Source: Dyadobacter luteus
GTDB taxonomy: Bacteria > Bacteroidota > Bacteroidia > Cytophagales > Spirosomataceae
Assembly: GCF_003383615.1 (NCBI RefSeq)
Contig: NZ_QNUL01000013.1
Coordinates: 62,001 to 126,000 of the forward strand
Length of the DNA: 64,000 bases
Direction of reading: 5' to 3'
Shown here piece after piece: positions 48,792 through 58,402 of the stretch. The stretch's first letter is position 1. Each line of letters opens with the position of its first letter. The position numbers and the translations under genes are program-made. The notes below the pieces were generated by a model. The model did not search any database, was not told the origin of the DNA, and was given only the letters and a program-made list of their open reading frames with translations.

Positions 48792-49379
48792 TCAATTAAA
48801 AGTCAATAAAAAAACAAAAAGGTATAACCAGAGAATATCCAAAAAGTGCCAGTAGGTGGTACAGATCTGAATTCTTCTCAGATTCTTAGAATGAACATTC
48901 AAACGAAACGCTGCTGTTAAGGCAGTGATCAGCACTATTAGACCAGTGATGATGTGAAAACCATGCAGCCCTGTAAATACATAAAAAAACGAGCCTGATG
49001 GATTTCCGACAAAATATACATTCATCGCCACGAGTTGCTTCCAACCTTCAAACTGCATCCAGAGGAAAACAAGACCCAGCACAAAAGTAATAGAAATTGC
49101 CAGCTTCAATTGTTTGAACTGATCTTTTTTTGCTGACAAGTATGCCCAGTGCATAGCCACACTGCTGGCTATCAAAACGACGGTACTGTACCAAAAAATG
49201 ACAGGCATTTCAAACTCCAGCCAGTTCCCTTCAGCTCTTCTCACCAGATATGCACTGGTTTGAGAAGCAAACAGCATGATGATACTAACCAGAAACAACC
49301 ACAAAATAAACTTGATAGGATCCATCGCCAGTGGCGCCTTGGGTTCCTTATCGATATTAACCTGTTGAATATTCTCCAT
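48792..49379 (-). CDS. Cytochrome c oxidase subunit III, short form
   Basis: A 195-residue subunit III paralogue with five membrane segments and the same FYVFTGLHGFHIITGLIVL and YWHFLDILWLYLFVFLLTF signatures. It lacks the first two membrane segments of the longer form, like oxidase subunit III of caa3 and bo3 types. Encoded 17 bases after heme O synthase. Having two subunit III genes side by side is common in Bacteroidota oxidase operons. Confidence 0.92.
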   Translation of the reverse strand: MENIQQVNIDKEPKAPLAMDPIKFILWLFLVSIIMLFASQTSAYLVRRAEGNWLEFEMPVIFWYSTVVLIASSVAMHWAYLSAKKDQFKQLKLAISITFVLGLVFLWMQFEGWKQLVAMNVYFVGNPSGSFFYVFTGLHGFHIITGLIVLITALTAAFRLNVHSKNLRRIQICTTYWHFLDILWLYLFVFLLTFN

Positions 49380-49396
49380 CTCTCTTAAATCTTATA

Positions 49397-50278
49397 TCAC
49401 AATTTATCCAACAAAAAAGCTATCTGTACGATCGGCAAATAAATGAACGAGCCGAACATTAACTGGCGCGCTGTTTGATCTGTACACTTCCGCATGAGAT
49501 GGAAAGTCTGTGCTAAAAACAAAATTCCAAATATTGTTGCTACGAAAGCTGAATTGATTCCTGTCATTCCCAATTCGTAAGGCAACCAGCCTACGGGTAA
49601 CAGAAACAATGTGTAAATCATCATTTGTAAAGCCGAATCCGCATCCTTCAAACCTTTTGCAGGAAGCAACTTAAAGCCAGCTCTTTTGTAATCCTCATCC
49701 AAAACCCAGGCAATTGCCCAAAAGTGAGGAAATTGCCAGAAGAACTGAATCGCGAACAGAATCCCCGGTTCCAGTCCGAAATGATTTGTCGCTGCCAACC
49801 ATCCGATCATAGGAGGAAAGGCTCCGGGAAATGCCCCGACAAACACTGCTATCGGTCCTACCTTCTTCAATGGTGTGTATACAAATCCGTACAGTACCAA
49901 TGAAAGCAAAGAAATAAGACCCGTTATTAAATTAAATACCGATACAAATATGAACAGTGACGTTACTCCTAAAACAATACACAATGTGATTGCCTGGTTT
50001 ACCGATATTCTACCACTTGGAAGTGGTCTTGATGCTGTTCTTTTCATCATTTTATCAGTATCCTTTTCAAGAATCTGATTGATGATATTGGCTGCTCCGG
50101 TAATTCCGATAGAAGCGATTACAAACAATACCAACTTGGTCCAAACAACTTCTTTCGCGCCAAGGCAGTAACCCATAGCACCAGAGAAAGCAATCAAAGA
50201 TGCCAGTCTGAATTTCAGTAATTCAAAACCTACTCTCAATCGGTCTCCGAAAGCTACTTCTGTTATTGATGATGTCAT
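49397..50278 (-). CDS. ctaB: Protoheme IX farnesyltransferase (heme O synthase)
   Basis: A 293-residue UbiA-family enzyme with about nine membrane segments; the prenyl diphosphate motif NxxxDxxxD appears as NQILEKDTDKMMKRTASRPLPSG, with the second conserved DxxxD-like loop DEDYKRAGFKLL. It adds a farnesyl group to heme b, giving heme O, which the neighbouring CtaA converts to heme A. I start at the ATG at 50278; an upstream GTG at 50290 is possible. Confidence 0.94.
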   Translation of the reverse strand: MTSSITEVAFGDRLRVGFELLKFRLASLIAFSGAMGYCLGAKEVVWTKLVLFVIASIGITGAANIINQILEKDTDKMMKRTASRPLPSGRISVNQAITLCIVLGVTSLFIFVSVFNLITGLISLLSLVLYGFVYTPLKKVGPIAVFVGAFPGAFPPMIGWLAATNHFGLEPGILFAIQFFWQFPHFWAIAWVLDEDYKRAGFKLLPAKGLKDADSALQMMIYTLFLLPVGWLPYELGMTGINSAFVATIFGILFLAQTFHLMRKCTDQTARQLMFGSFIYLPIVQIAFLLDKL

Positions 50279-50310
50279 TATTTTACTCACTTATCTTACT
50301 CCGATTCCTA

Positions 50311-51309
50311 TTACACCAAACTCTTCTTCACTAAATACTTATTCTCATTGATCAGCAGCCAGATCACATATTGTATTCCAATTAGCAGAATACCCATTGT
50401 CAGGTGCATTGGCTGAGCAAACGGTGGAACGCCAAAATAGGCCATTGCAATTCCTGATAACACTTCCAGTAGCAACACAACCTGGCATCCCTTAACGAAC
50501 TTAATTAATCTGCTGTCAGCCCCATTTTTTTCTACCTGATATAACCAATAAAAATTAGCTATTACAACCAGTATTGAAAACGAGCGGTGGATATAAAAGC
50601 CTGTTCCCAGGTTATCAATCCATTCAGCTCTGGCTCCGTATCCCAATGAATGAATCACTTCATCCATATTTTCACGAACCTGAGTTCCAAGCAAAATCTG
50701 TATCAGAGATAATCCTAGTATTAATAAGCCCAATTTATTCAACAAAGGCTTATTACTTTTAGCTCTGAACAAACCTGTTGAAAACGTTGACCAGGTAAAC
50801 AGATATAATAAAATAAACACGATTACTATTGCCAGTAACATGTGTATTGTAATCATCCCCGGCATTAGCTCTGTAGCAACAACCTTCGCTCCAAGCCATC
50901 CCTGAACTCCAACTAATATAAAAGCAGACAAACTATAGTAGAATATCTTCCCGTAACCAGCCTTCAAATAAGGAATAGACGCAAGAAGCGTCAAAAAGAT
51001 CATGATTCCTGTTACAACACCCACAAGTCGGTTTACGTATTCCGTCCAGGTTTTAACAGGATTAAACTCTATCTCACCTTTCAGTTTTGCTCCGTAAATC
51101 TCCTTATAATTTTCAGGAAGTTGCGAAAGTTCAGTTGGTGGCACCCATTGACCAAAACACTTAGGCCAGTCGGGACAGCCCATTCCGGAACCTGTACTTC
51201 TCACTACTCCTCCGGCGATAATCACCAGATAAAGCGAAATAACAGTATTTAAAGCCAGCCGGCGAAATTTCCGGCTGGCTTTAAAATCAATGTGCGTTGA
51301 ACTGATCAT
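50311..51309 (-). CDS. ctaA: Heme A synthase
   Basis: A 332-residue COX15/CtaA-family membrane protein (about eight segments) with the GGVVRSTGSGMGCPDWPKCFG N-terminal motif split over its first loop, heme-ligand histidines in TIHMLLAI, FYIHRSFSIL and QPMHLTMGI. It oxidises the C8 methyl of heme O to make heme A for the aa3 oxidase. Its start lies 23 bases inside the end of the subunit I gene. Confidence 0.94.
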   Translation of the reverse strand: MISSTHIDFKASRKFRRLALNTVISLYLVIIAGGVVRSTGSGMGCPDWPKCFGQWVPPTELSQLPENYKEIYGAKLKGEIEFNPVKTWTEYVNRLVGVVTGIMIFLTLLASIPYLKAGYGKIFYYSLSAFILVGVQGWLGAKVVATELMPGMITIHMLLAIVIVFILLYLFTWSTFSTGLFRAKSNKPLLNKLGLLILGLSLIQILLGTQVRENMDEVIHSLGYGARAEWIDNLGTGFYIHRSFSILVVIANFYWLYQVEKNGADSRLIKFVKGCQVVLLLEVLSGIAMAYFGVPPFAQPMHLTMGILLIGIQYVIWLLINENKYLVKKSLV

Positions 51310-53161
51310 TAAAATTCTGCGCTTCGATTAATTTCTCTGTCGCGATCAGCTCATTCTCATGTGGGAAATTGGATTCCAATGTTTGAGAATATGGTATATT
51401 TTGTGGAATAAAATCTTCCTTAGCACCTGGCTTACTGTAGTCATATGACCAACGGTATACTGCAGGTATTTCACCAGGCCAGTTACCATGAACCGGCTCA
51501 ATAGGAGTTGTCCATTCCAATGTGTTAGATCTCCATGGATTAAGAGGAGCTCTCTTACCTTTGAAAATGCTATAGAAGAAGTTCCAAAGGAAAATAAACT
51601 GAGCAAGGAATGAGAATATCGCCGCCACAGATATGAACATGTTCATGTCCATAAACTTATGCGTAAAGTCGTAGCTTGTGAACTGGTAGTATCTACGTGG
51701 GAAACCTGCGATACCGACATAGTGCATCGGGATAAATATCAGGTAAATACCTATAAATGTAAACCAGAAGTGTATCTGACCCAGAGTTGGGTTCATCATA
51801 CGACCGAACATCTTAGGGAACCAGTGGTAAACCCCGGCAAACAAACCAAATGCTGACGCAGCACCCATTACCAAGTGGAAGTGAGCTACTACGAAGTAAG
51901 TATCATGCAATTGAATATCCAAAGCACTGTTTCCAAGGATGATACCTGTAAGACCACCCGATACGAACAGAGAAACCAAACCAATTGAGAACAACATACC
52001 AGGAGTAAACACGATGTTACCCTTCCACAATGTGGTGATATAGTTAAACCCTTTTACAGCAGATGGTACAGCGATAATCAACGTCAGGAACATGAACACA
52101 GATCCAAGGAATGGGTTCATACCCGTTACGAACATGTGGTGAGCCCATACAATAAATGCAAGGAATGCAATACCCAACATGGATGCGATCATCGCACGGT
52201 ATCCAAAGATTGGCTTACGTGAGTTAGTTGCAATAATTTCAGATGTAATACCCAAACCAGGCAACAATACGATATATACTTCAGGGTGACCCAGGAACCA
52301 GAACAAGTGCTGGAACAAAATCGGGCTACCACCTACGTTTGGCAAAGCCTCACCGTTAATATAAATATCAGAAAGATAGAAGCTCGTTCCGAAGTGACGG
52401 TCCATAATCAGCAACAATACTGAAGACAATAACACTGGGAAAGAGATAAGACCAAGAACAGCTGTAATAAGGAACGACCAGATTGTCAAAGGAAGACGAT
52501 CGAAAGACATACCTCTTGTTCTCAGGTTAATGATACTAGTGATATAGTTGATACCTCCAAGTAGCTGAGACACGATAAAGAACGCCATAGCTGCAAGCCA
52601 TAATGTCATACCCATTCCTGAACCCGGGTGAGCCTGAGGCAAAGCACTCAAAGGAGGATAAATTACCCAACCACCAGCTGCAGGTCCTGCTTGCAGGAAC
52701 AATGAAGCAAACATAATGATACTGGCAAGGAAGAAGAACCAGTAAGAAAGCATGTTCATGAAACCGGATGCCATATCACGTGCACCGATTTGAAGAGGAA
52801 TCAGAAAGTTACTGAAAGTACCACTCAATCCGGCTGTCAATACAAAGAATACCATGATAGTACCGTGCATCGTTACAAGAGCCAGATAGAAATTAGGATC
52901 CAATTTCCCGCTTTCGCTGATCCAACCTCCAAGAATTGGTTTTAACCAAGACAAATTAGAGTCCGGCATACCCAACTGAATACGGAAGATTACAGACATT
53001 GATATACCTATAACAGCCCAAATAATCCCGGTGATCAGGTACTGTTTTGCTATAATTTTGTGATCCTCGGAGAAGACATACTTCTGCCAGAAGTTCTGTG
53101 ACTCATGGTGATGATCGTGCGCATCTACATGAGCGGTATCCATTCCTTCAACAGCTGACAT
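51287..53161 (-). CDS. ctaD: Cytochrome c oxidase subunit I
   Basis: A 624-residue catalytic subunit with about 12 core membrane segments; heme a ligand in VTMHGTIMVFF, CuB and cross-linked His-Tyr pair in FLGHPEVYIVLLPG, HH in VWAHHMF, and heme a3/a ligands in HDTYFVVAHFHLVMG. The YVGIAGFPRRY region is typical of A-type oxidases with K and D channel residues. It reduces oxygen and pumps protons. Follows subunit II by 62 bases. Confidence 0.97.
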   Translation of the reverse strand: MSAVEGMDTAHVDAHDHHHESQNFWQKYVFSEDHKIIAKQYLITGIIWAVIGISMSVIFRIQLGMPDSNLSWLKPILGGWISESGKLDPNFYLALVTMHGTIMVFFVLTAGLSGTFSNFLIPLQIGARDMASGFMNMLSYWFFFLASIIMFASLFLQAGPAAGGWVIYPPLSALPQAHPGSGMGMTLWLAAMAFFIVSQLLGGINYITSIINLRTRGMSFDRLPLTIWSFLITAVLGLISFPVLLSSVLLLIMDRHFGTSFYLSDIYINGEALPNVGGSPILFQHLFWFLGHPEVYIVLLPGLGITSEIIATNSRKPIFGYRAMIASMLGIAFLAFIVWAHHMFVTGMNPFLGSVFMFLTLIIAVPSAVKGFNYITTLWKGNIVFTPGMLFSIGLVSLFVSGGLTGIILGNSALDIQLHDTYFVVAHFHLVMGAASAFGLFAGVYHWFPKMFGRMMNPTLGQIHFWFTFIGIYLIFIPMHYVGIAGFPRRYYQFTSYDFTHKFMDMNMFISVAAIFSFLAQFIFLWNFFYSIFKGKRAPLNPWRSNTLEWTTPIEPVHGNWPGEIPAVYRWSYDYSKPGAKEDFIPQNIPYSQTLESNFPHENELIATEKLIEAQNFNDQFNAH

Positions 53162-53223
53162 ATACTATAAGATATTTTAAAATTATGATTATTAACGGAA
53201 ACTGCTACGCGCAGCTTCACTTA

Positions 53224-54303
53224 CTACAGAGATGCAGAAGCTGTACTATCCGCCGGCGCTGCAGTTGTTTCTGGTAATCCTTTCATTGCTTTTGCTTTCA
53301 GGTTATCAGGTACCTTCGCAAGGTATTCCGGATAAGTCTGAAGGAAAGTAGCTTGTTCAGAGCACCATTTTTTATAGCTCTCTTCATCATCAACTACCAG
53401 GTTGATCTTCATTGAGAAGTGTCCCTGACCACAAATTTCAGTACATGCAATCTCGTATTTGAAATTAGGATCGTTCAATTCCGACTGCATTTGTGCAGTT
53501 GTTTTATCAGCAACAAACCAGAATTTCGTTGGCATCCCTGGAACAGCATCCATTTTCACACGCATGTGAGGAATGAAAACGCTGTGAATTACGTCACGTG
53601 CACGAATCTTCAAAAGAACAGGTCTGTTTACCGGAATGTGCATTTCAGTAGGATTCTGAAAGTCATCGAAAGAATTTTCGTCAGACAAATCAATACCTAC
53701 CTCGTTCTGTGCATCTATAAGCTTGTAGTTGTAATTTCCAAGTTTGTTATCATTAACACCACCGTAACGTACGATCCAGTTAAACTGCTTTCCTGTAATT
53801 TCAATTACTTCTGCGTCTCTTGGTGCTTCAGATGTGATATCCGACCACGCCTTCCATCCTGTAAATACAAGAAGAGCCATTACGATTGCAGGAATAATTG
53901 TCCAGATCAATTCAAGTTTGTGGTTGTCCGGATAGAAAGATGCCCTGTGATTCTTCTTGTACTGATACTTCCAGGCAAAGAAGAAAATAAGGAAGTTGAC
54001 CAAAATGAAAGGAATAGTAAGTACCCCCATTGAGAACCAGAACAAATCATCGGTTCTTCTACCATGAATCGATGATGCTTCAGGCAGGAAGAATTCTCTT
54101 GCGTGCAGATAAGACCATGCGATGGCAATACCTCCCAACACAAGCACAATGATAAACATAGCTCCATTCAGTTTATTACCGGCTGGAACTGCGTCCGGCG
54201 CCTCCTCTTTCTTTACACTCTTGATAACATCCTGGAGTCTGGCAATCACAACACCTGTGAGAACCACAAAAACAAGAGCAACTAATGCGATGATATAATA
54301 CAT
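53224..54303 (-). CDS. ctaC: Cytochrome c oxidase subunit II
   Basis: A 359-residue protein with three predicted membrane segments (about 2-20, 48-64, 90-110, plus 133-148 as the usual second hairpin helix) and a periplasmic CuA domain. The CuA ligands are complete: His240, Cys287, Cys291, His295 and Met298 (CTEICGQGHFSMK). No cytochrome c domain is fused, so electrons arrive from a separate cytochrome or directly from the Act complex encoded upstream. The N-terminal extra helix is a lineage feature. It lies 23 bases after actF. Confidence 0.95.
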   Translation of the reverse strand: MYYIIALVALVFVVLTGVVIARLQDVIKSVKKEEAPDAVPAGNKLNGAMFIIVLVLGGIAIAWSYLHAREFFLPEASSIHGRRTDDLFWFSMGVLTIPFILVNFLIFFFAWKYQYKKNHRASFYPDNHKLELIWTIIPAIVMALLVFTGWKAWSDITSEAPRDAEVIEITGKQFNWIVRYGGVNDNKLGNYNYKLIDAQNEVGIDLSDENSFDDFQNPTEMHIPVNRPVLLKIRARDVIHSVFIPHMRVKMDAVPGMPTKFWFVADKTTAQMQSELNDPNFKYEIACTEICGQGHFSMKINLVVDDEESYKKWCSEQATFLQTYPEYLAKVPDNLKAKAMKGLPETTAAPADSTASASL

Positions 54304-54326
54304 GATAAATTAAACAGGTTTGCGAA

Positions 54327-55679
54327 TTAAGCGATATCGTGATGTAATGACTCCTCCAGCATTGGGTGATGTCTTGGTATCAGATTTGCTTTTTCCAATT
54401 GAGATGCTACACTATATCCGAATGCGCAAAGGAACACGACAAAGAAACCCCACTCCAAAGGACCAAATCCAGCACTTGAACCCATCGTTCCAGGCATAAT
54501 GTTGGTATAGAAATCCATGTAATGTCCGATAATCACACACCAGCAAGCCACTTTCAGAATTGAATGCGTTGCCTTTGCATCTCTTGTCATCAAAATAAGG
54601 AATGGCAAGAAGAAGTTCAGGATCAACGTAATGAAGAACGGAGCTTTGAAAAAGCCTTCATATCCTCTGAAACGCTCAATATAATAAATCGTTTCTTCCG
54701 GCATGTTAGCATAGTAGATAAGCAGAAACTGTGCGAACCATACATAAGTCCAGAAAATACTGAACGCAAAAACAAATTTACCCAAATCTCTCAGGTGGCT
54801 GGAATTTACTGCACGTAAATACCCTCTTTCTCTCAGCATTACAATTGTAAGTGTAATTACCGCAAGACCCGCCACATGCCAGCTAGCCAATGTGTACCAA
54901 CCAAACATAGTACTGAACCAGTGCGTATCGATTGACATTACAAAGTCCCATGCCGACGTAGATGATGTAACACCGAACACTACAAGAAACGCAGTACCTA
55001 AACGTATTGATTTATCATAAAGCTCAGTTCCTCCGATTTCATCTTCTTGTAAAGAATAGTTACGAATAACTCTCCACATACCGTACCAGAGTACAAAGTA
55101 AAGAACAAGACGTATTACGAAAAAAGGTGTATTGAGGAAGCCCTGCTTACCTGCTATAATCGGATCATAGTGCGGCCCGCCCACTTCATACAAGCTAGAA
55201 TCTGTCCAGTGAAACAAATCATGACCACCCATAAAAAAGGTGATAAGCATAATTATACCTGTAAATGGTAGAAATGCTGGCAACGCTTCCGGAATTCTTT
55301 TAAATACCGCAGACCACCCCGCCTGAGCAAGATAGTTATACGAAATAAAGAACATACCTATAACAGAAATACCAGTGAAGTAAACTGCATTCACCCATAA
55401 GTTTGCCCAAATACGCGCTCCCAGTCCTTTCACATGGTGGCTCGCTTCAGCAGTAACGTGTACTTTAGAAGCATTTTCCGGAGTAGGATGAGCTATCGCC
55501 GACGCAGCATGTTCTGCTCCGTGAGCTACCTCATGATGACCACCACCGCTGGCAGCCAGGTAAGCGCCTAACGCGATCAGAGCAACCCCAACGGCTCCAC
55601 CTATGATTAAGTTTCTCTTAGCCCCCGAAGTAAATTCAAACCGTTCTTCAATAGAAGGAATCGAATGTGCTGATGCCAT
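54327..55679 (-). CDS. actF: Alternative Complex III subunit ActF
   Basis: A 450-residue membrane protein with about ten segments, of the ActF group (paralogous to ActC). It begins with one segment and a His-rich loop, then nine segments with SYNYLAQAGWSAVFKRIPEALPAFLPF and DWVFSI-like motif WDFVMSIDTHWFSTMF. It is proposed to form part of the quinol and proton handling membrane module. Sixth gene of the act set. Confidence 0.92.
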   Translation of the reverse strand: MASAHSIPSIEERFEFTSGAKRNLIIGGAVGVALIALGAYLAASGGGHHEVAHGAEHAASAIAHPTPENASKVHVTAEASHHVKGLGARIWANLWVNAVYFTGISVIGMFFISYNYLAQAGWSAVFKRIPEALPAFLPFTGIIMLITFFMGGHDLFHWTDSSLYEVGGPHYDPIIAGKQGFLNTPFFVIRLVLYFVLWYGMWRVIRNYSLQEDEIGGTELYDKSIRLGTAFLVVFGVTSSTSAWDFVMSIDTHWFSTMFGWYTLASWHVAGLAVITLTIVMLRERGYLRAVNSSHLRDLGKFVFAFSIFWTYVWFAQFLLIYYANMPEETIYYIERFRGYEGFFKAPFFITLILNFFLPFLILMTRDAKATHSILKVACWCVIIGHYMDFYTNIMPGTMGSSAGFGPLEWGFFVVFLCAFGYSVASQLEKANLIPRHHPMLEESLHHDIA

Positions 55680-55712
55680 TATAAATTATTATTACTCAGT
55701 TATCAAAATGAA

Positions 55713-56327
55713 TTAAGCTCCTTTTTGCAGTTTTTGTACATAATGCACAATTTTCCACCGCTCTTCCGGATTGATTTGCGAACCATGAGGCCACATTCTG
55801 GCTTTTCCATGCGTAATTACATGGAAAATATGCCCCTCATTCAAGGTTTTGTAAGCATCGCTTGCATAGTTAGGAACCCCTTTATACATAGCTGCAACTT
55901 TACCATCTCCGGCGCCGGTGGCACCATGGCAATGCTGGCAATATCTCTCATACATTACCTTTCCTTCCGCAAGTGTTTTCTCGTTCAAAGGAACCGGATT
56001 TTTAAGTACTTTCTCTGCAATAGCTATGCTGTCCGCAGGAATATTGTAGACCATCAAATCCTCTACTTTTGAAGAATCGCCCTCTCCGAAAGAAGTGGTG
56101 TAGTTACGACGTGCTACAGTACCTTCTACAGGTAATCTCATCGTTAATCCCTGAGGATTGATAGGATTTGCCTTCTCCTGTTTGTATGGTTCATAACCAA
56201 CAGGGAGGTACATATTAGGCGCATATTCTTTTCCTGGATCGTTCGGATCACGCTGACAGCTCACCAATGCAAGCACTGCCATAACCAGAAGTGTACCCGA
56301 AAACTTATATAAATTTCTCAATTTCAT
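55713..56327 (-). CDS. actE: Alternative Complex III subunit ActE, monoheme cytochrome c lipoprotein
   Basis: A 204-residue lipoprotein (LVSC, lipid Cys24) with one c-type heme site (Cys130, Cys133, His134 in YCQHCHG) and a C-terminal class I cytochrome c fold ending WKIVHYVQKLQ. It is the probable electron exit toward the oxidase CuA site. Located 10 bases after actD. Confidence 0.93.
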   Translation of the reverse strand: MKLRNLYKFSGTLLVMAVLALVSCQRDPNDPGKEYAPNMYLPVGYEPYKQEKANPINPQGLTMRLPVEGTVARRNYTTSFGEGDSSKVEDLMVYNIPADSIAIAEKVLKNPVPLNEKTLAEGKVMYERYCQHCHGATGAGDGKVAAMYKGVPNYASDAYKTLNEGHIFHVITHGKARMWPHGSQINPEERWKIVHYVQKLQKGA

Positions 56328-56337
56328 CTTTCAAACA

Positions 56338-56868
56338 TTAAAATTGTCTGATGTTAACTTCCTCCGCGCCACTGTCTTTCAGCGCACGTGTGATTTCCTC
56401 TTCTGACATAGAATTTCTTCCCATATCTATTGCCATCACAAACTTATTATCGGTCGATCTGACATCAAACCTTTTGTGATTGTGTGCAGCAGGGCTCAAA
56501 CCGTTCGAGATGAAGAACGTTGTTACCATACCGAATGCTGTGAAAAGTACAGTCAACTCAAATGTGATAGGAATATAGTTTGGGATAGATATCGAATCCT
56601 TACCACCAATGATCATTGGCCAGTCGAAACCCATTGTCCAGATCATAAGCGTCAAAGCTACACAGCATCCTGTCAGACCAAACAGAAATGCGGCGATCCC
56701 GATTCTGGTTCTTGGGTGCCCCAATGCATCGTCAAGACCATGTATAGGGAAAGGAGAATATACTTCTTTGATTTTTACTCCCGCCTTTCTCAAACGTGGC
56801 ACCGCATGTAAAACGGTATCGTCGTCGTCATAGACACCAACTAAATATTTACCAGTTAACTCTGCCAT
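56338..56868 (-). CDS. actD: Alternative Complex III subunit ActD (DUF3341)
   Basis: A 176-residue DUF3341 protein with an N-terminal cytoplasmic ferredoxin-like region (LVGVYDDDDTVLHAVPRLRKAGV, SPFPIHGLD) and two membrane segments (about 57-77 and 100-121). It anchors part of the Act complex. Start ATG at 56868, 46 bases after actC. Confidence 0.93.
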   Translation of the reverse strand: MAELTGKYLVGVYDDDDTVLHAVPRLRKAGVKIKEVYSPFPIHGLDDALGHPRTRIGIAAFLFGLTGCCVALTLMIWTMGFDWPMIIGGKDSISIPNYIPITFELTVLFTAFGMVTTFFISNGLSPAAHNHKRFDVRSTDNKFVMAIDMGRNSMSEEEITRALKDSGAEEVNIRQF

Positions 56869-56914
56869 ATATCAATACTAATGTTAAATTCTTTCTCAAC
56901 TATTACGGTTAGAT

Positions 56915-58348
56915 CTACTCGCTGTCTTTATTGAAAGCCGGCTCAGCAGCTCCTCGATTTCTTACCTTAGCAACTCCTCCGATTTTCTTAGGTAGTTGTG
57001 CAGAAGTAGAACGGATAACCGCTTTCACTTCCGCCATGTTTACAACTGGCAGATATTTAGAGAACAACAGGAATAAAGTAAAGAAAAGACCGAATGAGAA
57101 TATATAATCACCAATATCATAACGTGTTGGTGAGAACATCGCCCAGCTGGATGGTATGTAATCGCGGTGCAGAGAAGTTACGATAATTACGAAACGCTCG
57201 AACCACATACCGATGTTAACAACAACTGAGATAAAGAATGTGAAGGTGATGCTGCGACGAAGCTTGCGAGACCAGAACAACTGTGGAGAGATAACGTTAC
57301 AGGTCATCATCGCCCAATATGCCCACCAGTAAGGCCCAGTCATACGGTTGTAGAACGCATAATATTCATATTCAACACCGCTGTACCATGCAATAAAGAA
57401 CTCAGTAATGTACGCCACACCTACTACAGAACCTGTAAGTGTGATTACCTTGTTCATCGTTTCGATGTGTTCAAGTGTAATGTAGTCTTCAAGTTTGTAT
57501 ACTACACGTGTGATAAGCATCAGGTTTTGTACCATTGCAAATCCAGAGAAAATCGCACCCGCTACGAAGTAAGGAGGGAAAATTGTTGTGTGCCATCCCG
57601 GAATTACCGAGGTAGCAAAGTCCATACTTACAATCGTGTGTACCGAAAGTACAAGTGGAGTAGAAAGACCAGCAAGAATTAAGCTGATGTATTCATAACG
57701 AGACCATGTTTTAGCAGATCCATCCCATCCCATTGCAAATGTTCCATACATAAAGCGTGAAATTTTGCTGGTTGCACGGTCTCGGATTGTTGCAAGATCA
57801 GGAATAAGACCAATGTACCAGAAAACAAGTGATACAGAGAAATAGGTACTGATCGCAAAAACGTCCCAAACAAGAGGTGAGTTAAAGTTAACCCAAAGAG
57901 ATCCGAATACGTTAGGAAGTGGAAGTGCCCAGTAAGCCATCCATGGACGACCCATGTGCATCAGAATGAACGATGCTGCGCAGATAACCGCGAAGATTGT
58001 CATCGCTTCTGCTGCTCTGTTGATTGATGTTCTCCATTTTTGACGGAAAAGCAAAAGAATCGCAGAAATAAGTGTTCCGGCGTGACCGATACCTACCCAC
58101 CATACAAAGTTGGTGATATCCCATGCCCAACCTACAGTTTTATTCAAACCCCACACACCAAGGCCTTCCCACCAGGTCCATGCCAAACATACGGTACCAT
58201 AGGCCAAAACCAAAAGAGAGATACCAAATGCGATCTTCCACTCTTTGGTAGGAGCTCCTTCTACGTGGCGGCATATATCCTCCGTTACGTCTGCGTACGT
58301 TTTCCCACCTTGTACAAGGGGTTCTCTCACGGGTGAAGTAACATGCAT
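56915..58348 (-). CDS. actC: Alternative Complex III subunit ActC (NrfD/PsrC family)
   Basis: A 477-residue membrane protein with about ten segments, of the polysulfide reductase NrfD family. It includes [33 protein letters not shown] and the [21 protein letters not shown] segments that form the proposed quinol site and proton path. It pairs with the iron-sulfur protein ActB encoded 54 bases upstream. Confidence 0.94.
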   Translation of the reverse strand: MHVTSPVREPLVQGGKTYADVTEDICRHVEGAPTKEWKIAFGISLLVLAYGTVCLAWTWWEGLGVWGLNKTVGWAWDITNFVWWVGIGHAGTLISAILLLFRQKWRTSINRAAEAMTIFAVICAASFILMHMGRPWMAYWALPLPNVFGSLWVNFNSPLVWDVFAISTYFSVSLVFWYIGLIPDLATIRDRATSKISRFMYGTFAMGWDGSAKTWSRYEYISLILAGLSTPLVLSVHTIVSMDFATSVIPGWHTTIFPPYFVAGAIFSGFAMVQNLMLITRVVYKLEDYITLEHIETMNKVITLTGSVVGVAYITEFFIAWYSGVEYEYYAFYNRMTGPYWWAYWAMMTCNVISPQLFWSRKLRRSITFTFFISVVVNIGMWFERFVIIVTSLHRDYIPSSWAMFSPTRYDIGDYIFSFGLFFTLFLLFSKYLPVVNMAEVKAVIRSTSAQLPKKIGGVAKVRNRGAAEPAFNKDSE

Positions 58349-58402
58349 ACTACTCTAATTTATAATGATTTAATCTTCAAATTAATACTATCTATACAGA
58401 AA

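Noticed and set aside
53419..54033. 204-codon open frame on the plus strand
   Set aside because: It is antisense to the conserved CuA-containing oxidase subunit II, has no family signature and is rich in residues expected from a reverse-frame shadow.
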